A stretch of 64,000 nucleotides of DNA from Halomonas sp. DQ26W (lineage in GTDB: Bacteria; Pseudomonadota; Gammaproteobacteria; Pseudomonadales; Halomonadaceae), in assembly GCF_003339685.1 (NCBI RefSeq), contig NZ_QPKI01000004.1, positions 36,265 through 100,264 of the forward strand, in the 5' to 3' direction. Below, in pieces: positions 1 to 9,156 of this stretch; the first letter of the stretch is position 1, and each line of letters opens with the position of its first letter. Under the pieces are notes generated by a model. That model had not been told where the DNA came from. It saw only the letters and a program-made list of their open reading frames with translations, and searched no databases. A program made the translations under genes and the position numbers.

Positions 1-130
1 GTTGGTGGAGAGAATCATTGTTGGAGCGCTGCTCCGCATCGCGACTGGCGCCGTCAGGCGCCTTGGCGGAGGCCACGGCGTTGGCGATGGTCGCCGGCAC
101 TGGCAACCCCGCCGGGAGGCCTGCGGCTTC
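1..130. repeat. Dispersed intergenic repeat, family D, copy 1 (partial)
   Basis: This stretch shares many blocks with 53625-53835, such as GTTGGAGCGCTG, ATCGCGACTGGCGCC, GGCGCCT and CCGCCGGGAGGCCTGCGGC. The blocks occur in a different order in the two copies, as if the unit were circularly permuted. It is rich in short GC palindromes like REP-type elements. The copy is cut by the window edge. Confidence 0.6.
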
Positions 131-295
131 TTCACGCCAGTCTGCGTAGAACCGAAAATAGGCTGCCAGATCGGCAATGTCCTGATCGCTCAGGCCCCGG
201 GTCATGCTGGCCATCAGGTGTCCCTTCTTTCCGGTACGTAGTGATTTCATACCCTCGACGAAACTTCTGTTTACGCCGACCATCATCCGAACCCT
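1..295 (-). pseudogene. C-terminal fragment of a class I cytochrome c, running off the left edge
   Basis: One minus-strand frame carries the typical C-terminal helix region of small class I cytochromes c (FVEGMKSLRTGKKGH, then LMASMTRGLSDQDIADLAAY). The heme-binding CXXCH part is missing: an in-frame TAG lies at 296-298, just upstream of two adjacent ATG codons (281-286). After the cytochrome part the frame runs without a stop into repeat-derived sequence (about 1-130) and leaves the window. I infer a cytochrome gene that lost its 5' half and whose 3' end is joined to a dispersed repeat. It lies downstream of nosL on the same strand. It could instead be the end of a gene broken by a recent frameshift. 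Confidence 0.5.
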
Positions 296-357
296 CTAGC
301 CGAATAGTCATGCTATCGACTACAGCATAGCCCCAGGCTGTGGACAGGCGGTTTTCT

Positions 358-936
358 TTAATGTCCCTGCATACCGTTGCTCTGTGCACCGCCGCCGTGG
401 CTCATGCCATTGTGCATATCGGCATCCCTCCGGCCCAGTTCGGCCAGCAGCTCGAGGTCGATGTCCTTGAAGGCGAGAACGCGACCGCCATGGGTTTCCT
501 TGAAGGCATCGGCGTGGTGTTGCTCGCGAAACGAGGCGAGCGTGTGACCCATGGCGCCGCGGCGCTCATGCTCCACCACATACCAGGCCTCGCTGGCCAG
601 GATGAAGGCGTCATCGGCGGGGCTTGCCCAAGGGGTGACCGCGACATCGTGGACCCAGGCGTGGCTAAGCTGGGTCTCGTTCTCCGGTTGCAGCAGGAAG
701 GCGAACATGTCGGTGGTGGAGCAGAACTTGCGCACCGCCTCGTCCCGGTTCAGGTAGACCTGCCCCTTGGGGCCGGGAAGATCGCTGATCAGCATGCCGC
801 AGACGTGACAGCTGTCGCCGTCGGTGATCGGCTGGGCCGGGGCCAGCGGTCTCTCCTCGTCACTGCCGCAGCCTGCCAGCAGGGCCAGGATGAAAGCGAA
901 GGCTAGCGAGCGAACGGTGTGGGTGGCGCGAATCAT
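358..936 (-). CDS. nosL: NosL copper lipoprotein
   Basis: Copper-binding accessory lipoprotein thought to deliver Cu(I) for assembly of the nitrous oxide reductase CuZ centre in the periplasm. The 192-residue product starts with a lipoprotein signal ending in the lipobox LLAGC. It carries the NosL motif CHVCGM at about residues 44-49 and a Met/His-rich C-terminus (HNGMSHGGG) that may bind metal. I chose the ATG at 936 rather than upstream in-frame starts because it directly precedes the signal peptide. It is the last gene of nosRZDFYL, 22 bases after nosY. Confidence 0.93.
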   Translation of the reverse strand: MIRATHTVRSLAFAFILALLAGCGSDEERPLAPAQPITDGDSCHVCGMLISDLPGPKGQVYLNRDEAVRKFCSTTDMFAFLLQPENETQLSHAWVHDVAVTPWASPADDAFILASEAWYVVEHERRGAMGHTLASFREQHHADAFKETHGGRVLAFKDIDLELLAELGRRDADMHNGMSHGGGAQSNGMQGH

Positions 937-958
937 CGGGGCATCTCCGGTAGGCCCT

Positions 959-1783
959 TCAGGCCGAGTGGTGGCGGAAGCGCAGGATGGCAAGGCCCAG
1001 CGGCGCCATGATCCAGCCAAGCAGCACCAGGACCAGCCAGCCGAGGTGGAAGGCACTATCCTGGGCGATGGCGGTAACGCCGGTATAGGCCTGGGAGGTG
1101 TCGAAGCCGACCATGTTGATCAGGCGGAACCCGTCGGTGGGGTTGAGCAGCAGCAGCCAGGGCAGCCAGTCGCCGCCGCCCTGCACGCTGACCAGCAGCG
1201 CCAGCAGCCCCAGGTCGAACACCAGCACGAACAGGAACCAGACGCCCAGTGCCAGACCGGCGGCGCGTGCCTTCTCGGTCACCCAGACGCTGATCAGGTA
1301 GGCGAAGGCGATGAAGACCCAGCCCAGCAGCACGCTGCTGAGAATCAGCAGCCCCATGCTGGCGGTGAGCTCGGCGATATCTACGCCCTCGGCGCCCAAG
1401 GCGATCACCACCCCGGCAATGCCGAAGCCGAGCGCCGTGGCGGCACCCAGGATCAGGCCGTGGCCGAGGAACTTGCCAATCAGTAGCGACGTGCGACTCA
1501 GCGGGTAGGTGAGCAGCAGCAGCAGGGTGCCTGCTTCCTGCTCGCCTACTACCGCGTCATAGGCCAGCAGCAGGGCGATCAGCGGAATCAGGAACACCGC
1601 CAGGGTCGACAGGCTGACCACGGTGGTGGCAAGCGAGGTGAAGCCCATGCCACCGCTGGCGGCGGCGCCGAACCAGGCGATGCCCACCGCCAGGGCGGCA
1701 AGGATCAAGGCAATGGCCAGCACCCAGCGGTTGCGCAGGCCATCCTGGAACTCTTTACGTGCGACGATCAGGGCCGTGTTCAT
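959..1783 (-). CDS. nosY: NosY ABC-type permease for N2O reductase maturation
   Basis: Membrane subunit of the NosDFY complex, needed for CuZ assembly in NosZ. The 274-residue protein begins with the cytoplasmic stretch typical of ABC-2 permeases (ARKEFQDGLRNRW). About six hydrophobic segments follow, with a large loop before the fourth or fifth. Its start codon overlaps the stop of nosF by four bases (ATGA), so the two are translationally coupled and probably made in equal amounts. Length and sequence are ordinary for NosY. Confidence 0.95.
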   Translation of the reverse strand: MNTALIVARKEFQDGLRNRWVLAIALILAALAVGIAWFGAAASGGMGFTSLATTVVSLSTLAVFLIPLIALLLAYDAVVGEQEAGTLLLLLTYPLSRTSLLIGKFLGHGLILGAATALGFGIAGVVIALGAEGVDIAELTASMGLLILSSVLLGWVFIAFAYLISVWVTEKARAAGLALGVWFLFVLVFDLGLLALLVSVQGGGDWLPWLLLLNPTDGFRLINMVGFDTSQAYTGVTAIAQDSAFHLGWLVLVLLGWIMAPLGLAILRFRHHSA

Positions 1784-2727
1784 GACGCACCTCGTGATGC
1801 ATGGATCGATGATGATGACACTGCTGGCGCCGAAAAATGCGCGTAGAGATGTTCCAGGGTCGGTGGCATGACGTCGATATCTTCGACCCCCGGCGCGTCT
1901 GCCAGGCGCCTAAGAACCGCCATCTTGGCCGACGGATGAACGTCGAACTCCAGGGCGTGGCCATTGAGATGGCGAGCCGTCACCTGGGTCTCGTCCCAGC
2001 CGTTCGACCAGTCGGTACCGGGCCAGCTGCCGCGGGCACGAACCGTCAGCGGCAGTGCGGCTTCGGCACGCAGCTCCTCAAGGCTTCCCAGTGCCAGCTG
2101 GCGACCGGCGCCGAGGATCAGGGCGCGATCGATATAGGGTTCCACCCCGGGCAGCACGTGGGATGAGAGCAGTACCGTGCAGCCTCGCTCGCGCAGCTCC
2201 CTTACCGTCTCGTAGAAGTCGCGGGTAGCGGCGGGATCGAGCCCGGTGGTCGGCTCGTCGAGCAGCAGCAACCGAGGGTCGCCGAGCAGGGCCTGGGCCA
2301 GGCCGAGGCGCTGGCGCATGCCCTTGGAGTAGGTCTTGACGCGCCGTCCGGCGGCCTCGATGAGGCCGACACGTTCGAGCAGCGTATCCACCTGACGCCT
2401 GTCGACTCGCTTGAGGCGGGCGAAGTAGGTCAGTACCTCGCGGCCGCTGAGCTGCTCATAGAAGCTGACGTTCTCGGGCAGGTAGCCCAGTCGACGACGC
2501 AGCGTCTCGGCGTGGGGGCCATCGGGGGCGCCGCCGAGCACCGAGAGCGAACCGGCGCTGGGCGAGAGCAGCCCCAGGATCAGCTTCATGGTGGTGGTCT
2601 TGCCGGCGCCGTTATGGCCGAGCAGGGCCAGCACCTCGCCCTCCTTGACGGTCAGGTTCAGGGCATCGAGGCGAGTCAGGTCGCCATTTTTCAGGGTGAG
2701 TCCGTGGCATTCGATCACCGGATTCAT
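1780..2727 (-). CDS. nosF: NosF ABC ATPase
   Basis: ATP-binding subunit of the NosDFY transporter-like maturation complex at the inner membrane. The 315-residue protein has a Walker A motif (GHNGAGKTT, near residue 39), an ABC signature in YSKGMRQRLGLAQAL and a Walker B region LLLLDEPTTGLDP. The C-terminal part is the extension seen in NosF and other ABC-2-type ATPases. The ATG at 2727 is chosen because it overlaps the nosD stop (ATGA); the longer open frame upstream lies inside nosD. Confidence 0.95.
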   Translation of the reverse strand: MNPVIECHGLTLKNGDLTRLDALNLTVKEGEVLALLGHNGAGKTTTMKLILGLLSPSAGSLSVLGGAPDGPHAETLRRRLGYLPENVSFYEQLSGREVLTYFARLKRVDRRQVDTLLERVGLIEAAGRRVKTYSKGMRQRLGLAQALLGDPRLLLLDEPTTGLDPAATRDFYETVRELRERGCTVLLSSHVLPGVEPYIDRALILGAGRQLALGSLEELRAEAALPLTVRARGSWPGTDWSNGWDETQVTARHLNGHALEFDVHPSAKMAVLRRLADAPGVEDIDVMPPTLEHLYAHFSAPAVSSSSIHASRGAS

Positions 2728-4034
2728 GGGCGGATGCCTCCTATTTGGGGTTCGCGCATCAGGGGGGCACTGTCGCGTACGCCCTGGGCTCGGAAGATCG
2801 GGAACTGCCGTTGCACCCAGCGCAGCGCCACCACTGCGGGGCTGTGCATCAGCAGTCGTGCGCTGGGGTAGCGCCACAGCAGGCGGTCCACGGCGTCGTT
2901 GGGTTCGTAGGCGGTGTCACCGATACCATCACCGGCGAGGTCCCACCCCAGGTAGTCGCTCCAGTAGTTGCCCTTGCCGTCCACCGACCACTCCTGGGTG
3001 CGGGTGGAGACGTACATCACCTGCTGGCGGTTATTGATGAAGGCATTGTGGTAGAGGCGATTGTTCTCGGAGCCGGCTGTGAGATGAATACCCAGTTCGC
3101 TGTCGGCCACGCGATTGTTGTGGATCTCGTTGGCCTGGGAGTTGTAGATGAACAGCGCCTTGCCTTCGGCCCCCAATGTCACGCCATGTTCATTGCCGCC
3201 AGTACCCTGCCAGGCGGTGATGCCGCTGAGGTGGTTGCCGGCGATGGTGCTGTAGTTGACGTAATTCATCAGGATGCCGTAATTGTTGTCGTTCTCGGAG
3301 CGGTTGTTCAGCACCTTGAGGTCCCGGGACATCATCAGCGCATAGCCCGCCCGGGTACCGCTGGTATGGTTGTCGATGATGCGGCTGCCGTGGGTGAACA
3401 TGTAGTGGATGCCGAAACGGGAGTCGCTCAGCCGGTTGCCGCGGAATTCCAGGTCGCGGCTGGTATCGACGTAGATGGCGTCTCGGGAGCCACTAACGAC
3501 GTTATCGGCGATCAGGCCGCCATCGATGTTGTAAAGCCGGATGGCGTCGCCACGATCCTGAGAGCGAATCTCAGTATTGCCAGTGATGCGGTTGCCGACC
3601 AGAACCGGTGCCTCCGCATGCCACAGCCAGATTCCGAAGGCCACATTATCCATGGTGGTGTCTTCGACATGCAGGCGATGGGCGCCTCTTTCGCCGTGAA
3701 TGCCGGCGTTCATGTCGGTCAGGTTGAAACCTGAGTTGCGCAGGGCCAGGCCTTCGATGCGTACATCCGGGGCCGTGACGCGAATCACGTCGCCGTGGCC
3801 TTCGCCGTCGAGGATGGCGCCGGGTTCGCCGCGCAGGGTCAAGGGCTTGTCGATCTGGATGCTGCCAGTATGGATTCCCTCGGCGAGCGTCAGCTCGCTG
3901 CCGGGCGCAGCAGCATCGATATGAGACTGGAGTGGACCGTCGCCGGGTTCGATGCGCAGCTCGCCGAAGGCGAAGTTCGCCGTCAGCAGCAGGGCGCAGC
4001 CGCCCAGAAAAGAGAAAAGAGTATGTCGCACCAC
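2724..4034 (-). CDS. nosD: NosD periplasmic beta-helix copper-maturation protein
   Basis: Periplasmic partner of NosF and NosY in CuZ assembly. The roughly 436-residue protein has a signal peptide (LFSFLGGCALLLTANFAFG). Next comes a long right-handed beta-helix of the CASH/NosD type, visible as repeated N-x-I/V and G-I motifs such as GIWLW, GIHYM, GILMN and GIHL. The open frame continues upstream into a mobile-element-like repeat, so the usual ATG there is an artefact. I place the start at a GTG (4032-4034, or 4029-4031) behind a GAGGTG ribosome site. It is separated from nosZ by about 316 bases holding that repeat. Confidence 0.9.
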   Translation of the reverse strand: MVRHTLFSFLGGCALLLTANFAFGELRIEPGDGPLQSHIDAAAPGSELTLAEGIHTGSIQIDKPLTLRGEPGAILDGEGHGDVIRVTAPDVRIEGLALRNSGFNLTDMNAGIHGERGAHRLHVEDTTMDNVAFGIWLWHAEAPVLVGNRITGNTEIRSQDRGDAIRLYNIDGGLIADNVVSGSRDAIYVDTSRDLEFRGNRLSDSRFGIHYMFTHGSRIIDNHTSGTRAGYALMMSRDLKVLNNRSENDNNYGILMNYVNYSTIAGNHLSGITAWQGTGGNEHGVTLGAEGKALFIYNSQANEIHNNRVADSELGIHLTAGSENNRLYHNAFINNRQQVMYVSTRTQEWSVDGKGNYWSDYLGWDLAGDGIGDTAYEPNDAVDRLLWRYPSARLLMHSPAVVALRWVQRQFPIFRAQGVRDSAPLMREPQIGGIRP

Positions 4035-4052
4035 GGTCACCTCGTGAATTGC

Positions 4053-4318
4053 TGGGCTTTGTCCGAAAAGTGCCTGCGCTCGGCCATACGGCGTTAAAAA
4101 TCGGCTCAAAGTACTCATTTACAGCTCGTAAACTTTGTCTTTGGACTCACGACATCCCTATCGCTCGCTCTTCGAGCAGCGGAGCTGCCCAAATCGGCTT
4201 TCCTGCCGATTTGTCATCGATTTTTGCCTTGCGACCCACAGGGATGTGGGAAGTGCGTTGGCCCGTATGGAACGGGCCTAGCCCTGACCATCGCTCGTCG
4301 ACTTTTCAGGCAGAGCCT
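4053..4318. mobile_element. MITE-like element A between nosZ and nosD
   Basis: About 266 bases with imperfect terminal inverted repeats. The left end reads GGGCTTTGTCCGAAAAGT; the right end, read inward on the other strand, is AGGCTCTGCCTGAAAAGT. The ends and flanks of the interior match the 145-bp element at 55579-55723, including CTGCGCTCGG, CGGCGTTAAAAA, CTCATTTACA and CGATTTTTGCCTTGC. Copy A carries about 120 extra central bases. No transposase is encoded. It is the main content of the long nosZ-nosD gap. Confidence 0.6.
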
Positions 4319-4320
4319 TG

Positions 4321-4342
4321 GGCCGGCCCCGCAGGGCCGGCC
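4321..4342. terminator. Strong GC stem-loop downstream of nosZ
   Basis: A perfect 9-bp stem (GGCCGGCCC / GGGCCGGCC) with a 4-base loop lies immediately after the nosZ stop. There is no T-run on the minus strand, so it is more likely an mRNA-stabilising or attenuating hairpin within the nos operon than a full terminator. Confidence 0.5.
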
Positions 4343-4350
4343 GGGTTACA

Positions 4351-6240
4351 TCACGCTTCCACCAGCATCCTGCCTGACATCTCCATGTGCAGGGCATGGC
4401 AGAACCAGCTGCAGTAGTACCAGTGGACGCCGGGTTTGTTGGCCACGAAGGTCACCGAAGAGGTCTGCTGCGGATGGATCTCGAAGTTGATGCCGTGGTT
4501 GACCAGGGCGAAACCGTGGCTGACATCCTCGATGGTATCCATGTTGGTGACCACGATGGTGACCTCGTCGCCCTTCTTCACGCGGAACTCGGTGGTACCG
4601 AAGTTCGGCGCCACGGAGGTCATGTAGACTCGCACCTTGTTGCCGTCACGGATGACCTTGTTGTCCGTCTCCAGCGTGACGCCATCGGCCTGGGCCATGG
4701 CCACGGTTTCGGCGAAGTAGGGGTCGTCCCTGGTGTAGATCTGCGACGGGTTGAGCTGGTCGGCGCGGATCATCAGCGCATCGTGGGGCTCGGCGTAGGT
4801 CGGGCCGTCGTGAATCAGCGTCATCTGCTCGCCGGAGATATCGATCAACTGATCGTTCTCGGCGTGCATCGGGCCTACCGGCAGGAAGCGGTCCTTGGAG
4901 AACTTGCACAGCGCGGTGAGGTACTTGCCGTCGACGTCGCGGCTACAGGCGAGTGATGCCTTGATGTGACCGATGTTGTAGTGCACGTCGATACGGTCGC
5001 GAATGTAGTTTACCTCCTCGCCATTGTAGGAGCGAATGGCATCCTCCACGTTCCATTTCACCACCTGGCTGTCCAGGAACAGCGAGGTGTAGGCGTTGCC
5101 GCGGTTGTCGTAGGTGGTATGCAGCGGCCCCAGGCCCACTTCTGGCTCGGCCACCACGGTGTCGCGCGGGTCGTCGAGGCCACCGTCGAACCACTCGCCG
5201 ACGCGAGACCACTCGATCACGGTACAGGTCGGGGAGAGCTTGCCGCTGACCACACAGTACTTGCCTTCCGGGGGCATGGTGTTGACGCCGTGCGGGCTGC
5301 GCGGGGTCGGCACGTAGAGGGCGAAGGGGTTGCGGCCCTCATGGGCCTGCTCGCGAGCATCGACCACCGGCACTTGGGAATCATCCAGGGTGGTGTAGTT
5401 ACCGGCGGCAACGGCCGCCTCGATGGCCGGCACGTCGAAGAAGACCGTCCAGTCACGCTCCGGTCCCATCATTTCCGGCAGGGTCATGCCGCGGGCCGAG
5501 TTGTAGCAGGAAGCGGCGACGAAGCGGCCGGTATAGTCGGTGTCGCAGTTGTCCAGGTTGCCGTCGACGATCGCCTGCCACTTGATCTCCATGGTGTCGG
5601 CGTCGAGGCAGGTCATCATGGTCCAGTAATCGGACGTGTCGTCCATGTTCTGGCCATTGTTGTTCAACGGCACGATCATCTCGCCCACTGCGAAGACGTC
5701 CACGGTCTTCGGCACCCGCTGCAGGGTCAGGCCGTGGATGGCCTGGACATTGGGGATGGTGACGATCTTGTCGGCGCGCATGATATCCAGGCGGATGCGC
5801 GCCACGCGAGTGTTCAGCTTGTCGTTGATGAAGCAGTAGCGGCCGTCATAGCGGGCGTCGGTGTAGCTCACCTTGGGGTGGTGGGTGTCGCCGTTGAGCG
5901 GGGCGTTCTCGCCCAGCACGCGCTTGGACTCATTGGTGAGTCCCCAGCCGGTGGCGCTGTCGACGTTGAAGACCGGGATGCGTAGCAGCTCACGCATTGA
6001 GGGCACGCCAAGGATGCGCACCTCGCCGGAGTGGCCGCCGCTCCAGAAGCCGTAGTACTCGTCCAGCTCGCCCGGCTCTACATGATGCTCATTGTTCGTC
6101 GCCGCTTCGGCGGGACGGCTGCCCATCATGGCACCGGCACCGAATCCGCCGGCGATGCCGGCCCCGGCGACGCCGGTTACTGCGCTGTTGCGCAGGAACT
6201 TGCGGCGGCTGAGGTCTTTGATGTTCTCATTGTCACTCAT
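4351..6240 (-). CDS. nosZ: NosZ nitrous oxide reductase
   Basis: Periplasmic multicopper enzyme reducing N2O to N2, the last step of denitrification. The 629-residue protein has a twin-arginine signal (LSRRKFLRNS, residues 10-19), so it is exported folded by Tat: this is a clade I NosZ. The seven-bladed propeller contributes the CuZ histidines (for example in TPRSPHGVNTMPPEGKY). The C-terminal cupredoxin domain ends with the CuA motif CSWFCHALHMEM, Cys610, Cys614, His618 and Met621. A strong AGGAGG site inside the end of nosR precedes the ATG, and the two genes are 3 bases apart. Confidence 0.98.
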   Translation of the reverse strand: MSDNENIKDLSRRKFLRNSAVTGVAGAGIAGGFGAGAMMGSRPAEAATNNEHHVEPGELDEYYGFWSGGHSGEVRILGVPSMRELLRIPVFNVDSATGWGLTNESKRVLGENAPLNGDTHHPKVSYTDARYDGRYCFINDKLNTRVARIRLDIMRADKIVTIPNVQAIHGLTLQRVPKTVDVFAVGEMIVPLNNNGQNMDDTSDYWTMMTCLDADTMEIKWQAIVDGNLDNCDTDYTGRFVAASCYNSARGMTLPEMMGPERDWTVFFDVPAIEAAVAAGNYTTLDDSQVPVVDAREQAHEGRNPFALYVPTPRSPHGVNTMPPEGKYCVVSGKLSPTCTVIEWSRVGEWFDGGLDDPRDTVVAEPEVGLGPLHTTYDNRGNAYTSLFLDSQVVKWNVEDAIRSYNGEEVNYIRDRIDVHYNIGHIKASLACSRDVDGKYLTALCKFSKDRFLPVGPMHAENDQLIDISGEQMTLIHDGPTYAEPHDALMIRADQLNPSQIYTRDDPYFAETVAMAQADGVTLETDNKVIRDGNKVRVYMTSVAPNFGTTEFRVKKGDEVTIVVTNMDTIEDVSHGFALVNHGINFEIHPQQTSSVTFVANKPGVHWYYCSWFCHALHMEMSGRMLVEA

Positions 6241-6243
6241 GAT

Positions 6244-8385
6244 TCACTCCTCCTGAAGAGTGGGAATGCGCTGCAGTTTGGCCTGGCTGCCTTGTGCAGC
6301 ATCGGCCGGGAACGTGTCGACACCGCCGTTCTTCGATGAGGCCCTGACGGCCTTCTCGTAACGCTTGCGGCGCTTGACCACTGGTGGACACCGCTGGTCA
6401 TCGTGGTAGGTCACCTGGCAATCCAGGCAGTAGTGGCACTCGTTGGCATTGATGCGGCCGTCGGGATGAATGGCGGCCACCTCGCACTCCTTGGCGCAGA
6501 TCTGACAGGGGGTGCCGCAGCTGCCGCGATGGCGCTTGAGCCAGTCGAACAGGCGCAGGCGGGCGGGAATCGCAAGTCCCGCGCCCAGCGGGCAGATGTA
6601 GCGACAGTAGGCCTTGTGGGTGAACGCCGAGATGGCGAGCAGACCCAGGGCGTAAGCCAGGAAGGCCCATTCGCGCTGGAATCGCATGGTCACGGCGGTC
6701 TTGAACGGCTCTACCTCGGCGTAGCGTTCGGCCTGCCCCAGCGAGTGCAGCGACACGGCGAACAGTCCCAGCAGGATGATGTACTTGATCGCCCACAGCC
6801 GCTCATGTACGGCGAAGGGCACTTCAAACTGGGGCACCTTGAGCTTGCGGGCCGCCTTGTTGATCAGCTCCTGCATGGCGCCGAATGGGCACAGCCAGCC
6901 GCAGAACACGCCGCGGCCCCACAGCAGCAGCGTTACTGCCACGAACGACCAGAGGATGAACATCATCGGATCGATGAGGAACGACCCCCAGCTGAAGCCG
7001 CCCATCAATGAGTGGACGAAGGTCAGAATGTTGACCACCGAGATCTGGGCCAGGGAGTACCAGCCGATGAATACCACGGTGTAGACCAGGAAACCGACAC
7101 GCAGTGGGGCGAATACACGCGGATAGCGCACCAGCACGTCCTGGAACAGCATGATGGCGGTCAGCACGGTCAGGCCCAGGCCGAGAACCACGATCTGGAA
7201 GGTACGGTCGCGCCATACCTGGACCCACAGCGCCTCTTCCACCATGGGTTCGGGGCGTTCGATGTAGGCTTCGGGAATGCTGTAGTGGGCGTTGAAGCGC
7301 ACGAATTCGGTATCCAGCGGGCCGGTAGCGCGGCGCACCAGCAGGCCGAGTTCCCAAGGCTCGCCGGGATCGAACTCGACATCATCGCGAATGATGAAGA
7401 TGTCACGCTCGGTGAGCATAGGGGCGCCGTCGATGCCCAGGCGTACGATGCGGCGGTGGTCACTGTCCTGGAAGGCGATGTTGGTATTGCCCTGGGACGC
7501 TTCGATCCGATCGAAGATGCCGCCGCGAACGTAGCCCGAACCCTTGAACGAGTAGTCGCCGCCAGCCATCACGCCGATGGCGTGCTCGCCCTCATCCATA
7601 CGCTCCATCAGCTGTTCGTAAACGATATCACCGAGGATATTGCGGCCGGCGGTGGGAGCGTTGAGGTAGGTGACGTAAAGATCGATGAAGGTGCTGTCAG
7701 CCGCCTGACCGCTGGCATAGTCCTCGGCAGGCGTGCCCATGAATGCTTCGTCGATTTCGCCGTGGGTCAAATGCATGCGGCGAATGCTGCCGTCGCCCAC
7801 CAGGGTTTCCCAGTCGGCCGGCTCGAACACGTCGTAGCGCACTTCGGCCGGGGGGGTGGCCAGCGGATCGTCGATCAGGCCCTGCTCGGCCGCTACCCGC
7901 CGGGCAGAGCGCATCACCGTCTCGGTGAGGACGATTACGGTCACCGTGGCGCCGGAGATGGCGTCCAGGTTTTCGCCGACACGCAGACGCTCGTTGACGT
8001 GATGGGGCACGTGGGCATCGGCATAGTCGACCAATCGCTGCTCGGGAATGCCGACCAGCATGATCGGCTCCTCATGCCCGAGAATGGTGGTCTGCGTGAT
8101 GCGGGCTTCCAGGTCGATCCCCACCAGCATGTTGATGGGTTTGCCGGAATAGGCGGGGATTGGTGCGATATCGTCGGTCTCGAAGGCGTAGCCCAGCAAC
8201 TTCTCACCGGCATAGACCGCCTTGGCGGCATGCTCACCTTCAACCTCTGCCATGCGCGTGGCATCTGGGAATCCCGCTTTCATCTGCGATAGCTCGAAGG
8301 CCTGAGCGGACAGGCCGATCAGCATCAGTATGCAGAACAGGCAGGTGAGAACCAGGGAGGAGAGGGTGCTACGCCGGGTGGGCAT
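6244..8385 (-). CDS. nosR: NosR polytopic flavo/iron-sulfur protein
   Basis: Membrane protein required for nosZ expression and for electron delivery to N2O reductase. The 713-residue product has a signal-like N-terminus and a periplasmic FMN-binding domain with the flavinylation motif SGATVT (near 144-149). Several membrane helices follow between about 400 and 610, with two CXXXCP motifs (CGWLCP; CRYICP near 594). The C-terminal ferredoxin-like region holds CX3CX2CX3C (from 623) and CHYCLDC clusters. It is the first gene of nosRZDFYL, with an FNR-type box about 120 bases upstream. Confidence 0.97.
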   Translation of the reverse strand: MPTRRSTLSSLVLTCLFCILMLIGLSAQAFELSQMKAGFPDATRMAEVEGEHAAKAVYAGEKLLGYAFETDDIAPIPAYSGKPINMLVGIDLEARITQTTILGHEEPIMLVGIPEQRLVDYADAHVPHHVNERLRVGENLDAISGATVTVIVLTETVMRSARRVAAEQGLIDDPLATPPAEVRYDVFEPADWETLVGDGSIRRMHLTHGEIDEAFMGTPAEDYASGQAADSTFIDLYVTYLNAPTAGRNILGDIVYEQLMERMDEGEHAIGVMAGGDYSFKGSGYVRGGIFDRIEASQGNTNIAFQDSDHRRIVRLGIDGAPMLTERDIFIIRDDVEFDPGEPWELGLLVRRATGPLDTEFVRFNAHYSIPEAYIERPEPMVEEALWVQVWRDRTFQIVVLGLGLTVLTAIMLFQDVLVRYPRVFAPLRVGFLVYTVVFIGWYSLAQISVVNILTFVHSLMGGFSWGSFLIDPMMFILWSFVAVTLLLWGRGVFCGWLCPFGAMQELINKAARKLKVPQFEVPFAVHERLWAIKYIILLGLFAVSLHSLGQAERYAEVEPFKTAVTMRFQREWAFLAYALGLLAISAFTHKAYCRYICPLGAGLAIPARLRLFDWLKRHRGSCGTPCQICAKECEVAAIHPDGRINANECHYCLDCQVTYHDDQRCPPVVKRRKRYEKAVRASSKNGGVDTFPADAAQGSQAKLQRIPTLQEE

Positions 8386-8504
8386 GTTGCGATCCTTCTT
8401 GCGAACCTGTTGCTAGACGCGTGACGGACGAAGGCAATGAACAGGTATCTGGAATGAATCTTTATAGCTTGTTGTCATCATGCCAGCAGACCGCCGGCAC
8501 CGAA

Positions 8505-8518
8505 TTGACGTGGATCAT
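8505..8518 (-). promoter_or_regulatory. FNR/DNR-type box upstream of nosR
   Basis: TTGAC-GTGG-ATCAT matches the CRP/FNR consensus TTGAT-N4-ATCAA at 8 of 10 positions and lies 119 bases before the nosR start. Anaerobic or NO-dependent control of nos by FNR or DNR proteins is well known. The rest of the 360-base gap to 8745 holds only a hairpin (8671-8702). Confidence 0.65.
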
Positions 8519-8670
8519 GTCTGTGGCGGACGTCTAACCGTCTTGAGGGAGTACCCTTAAAGGGGTATTGGGTGGTCAATGTCGCAGTGCGGCATGAAGG
8601 GCGCCAGGGAGAATGCAGAGAGAAACAAGGAGGGGAGGAAGTAAATAGTAGGGAGCGCTTGAAACGGAAC

Positions 8671-8706
8671 AGGGCGCAACGCCACGAGTGGTCTTGCGCC
8701 CTTTCC
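8671..8706 (-). terminator. Hairpin downstream of the small cytochrome c gene
   Basis: AGGGCGCAA pairs with TTGCGCCCT across a loop of about 14 bases, 40 bases beyond the cytochrome stop on the minus strand. The stem is strong but the following T-run is poor, so termination is inferred. Confidence 0.5.
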
Positions 8707-8745
8707 TCGGGTGGGTTGAGCACACCGGCCTGCTTAAGAAGGCTG

Positions 8746-9057
8746 TTACAGCACCGGCTCGAGTAGGAAGTCAGTGGCGGCCTTGACCTCCTCGTCGCTC
8801 AGGCTTGCGAAGCCACCTCTGGGCGGCATGGCGTTGATGCCATTGATGGAGTTTTCGTAAAGTGCCTCGACCCCCTTCTCCAGGCGCGTCGCCCAGGCCG
8901 CCTCATCACCCTTGATCGGAGCGCCGGCGGCACCGGTCATATGGCAGGCCATGCAGGCCTGGTTGTAGATGGCTTCACCGTCGGGCTCCGCCTGGGCTGT
9001 GGCAGCGAAGGCGAAGGCGGCAGCGCCGGCCAACAGGGCGGTAGTCATGTTTTTCAT
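8746..9057 (-). CDS. Small periplasmic cytochrome c (c5-like)
   Basis: Monoheme class I cytochrome c, 103 residues, with an Ala-rich signal peptide ending in ATAQA, a CMACH heme site near residue 35 and a likely Met ligand in INAMPPRGGF. The C-terminal helix LSDEEVKAATDFLL is typical of cytochrome c5/c555. It probably shuttles electrons to a periplasmic reductase such as NosZ or the nitrite/NO reductases, but the partner cannot be read from sequence. The ATG at 9057 is preferred over an in-frame TTG four codons upstream because a GGAG site sits 6 bases before it. It is a single gene between nosR and nsrR. Confidence 0.85.
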   Translation of the reverse strand: MKNMTTALLAGAAAFAFAATAQAEPDGEAIYNQACMACHMTGAAGAPIKGDEAAWATRLEKGVEALYENSINGINAMPPRGGFASLSDEEVKAATDFLLEPVL

Positions 9058-9156
9058 GGTTTTCTCCAAATGGTACTGATCACGGTGAAGGCAGACGGGG
9101 CGAGGCCCAGCTCCTGACTGACTTCGATATTATGCCCAAAGCGAGCATAGGCAAAT

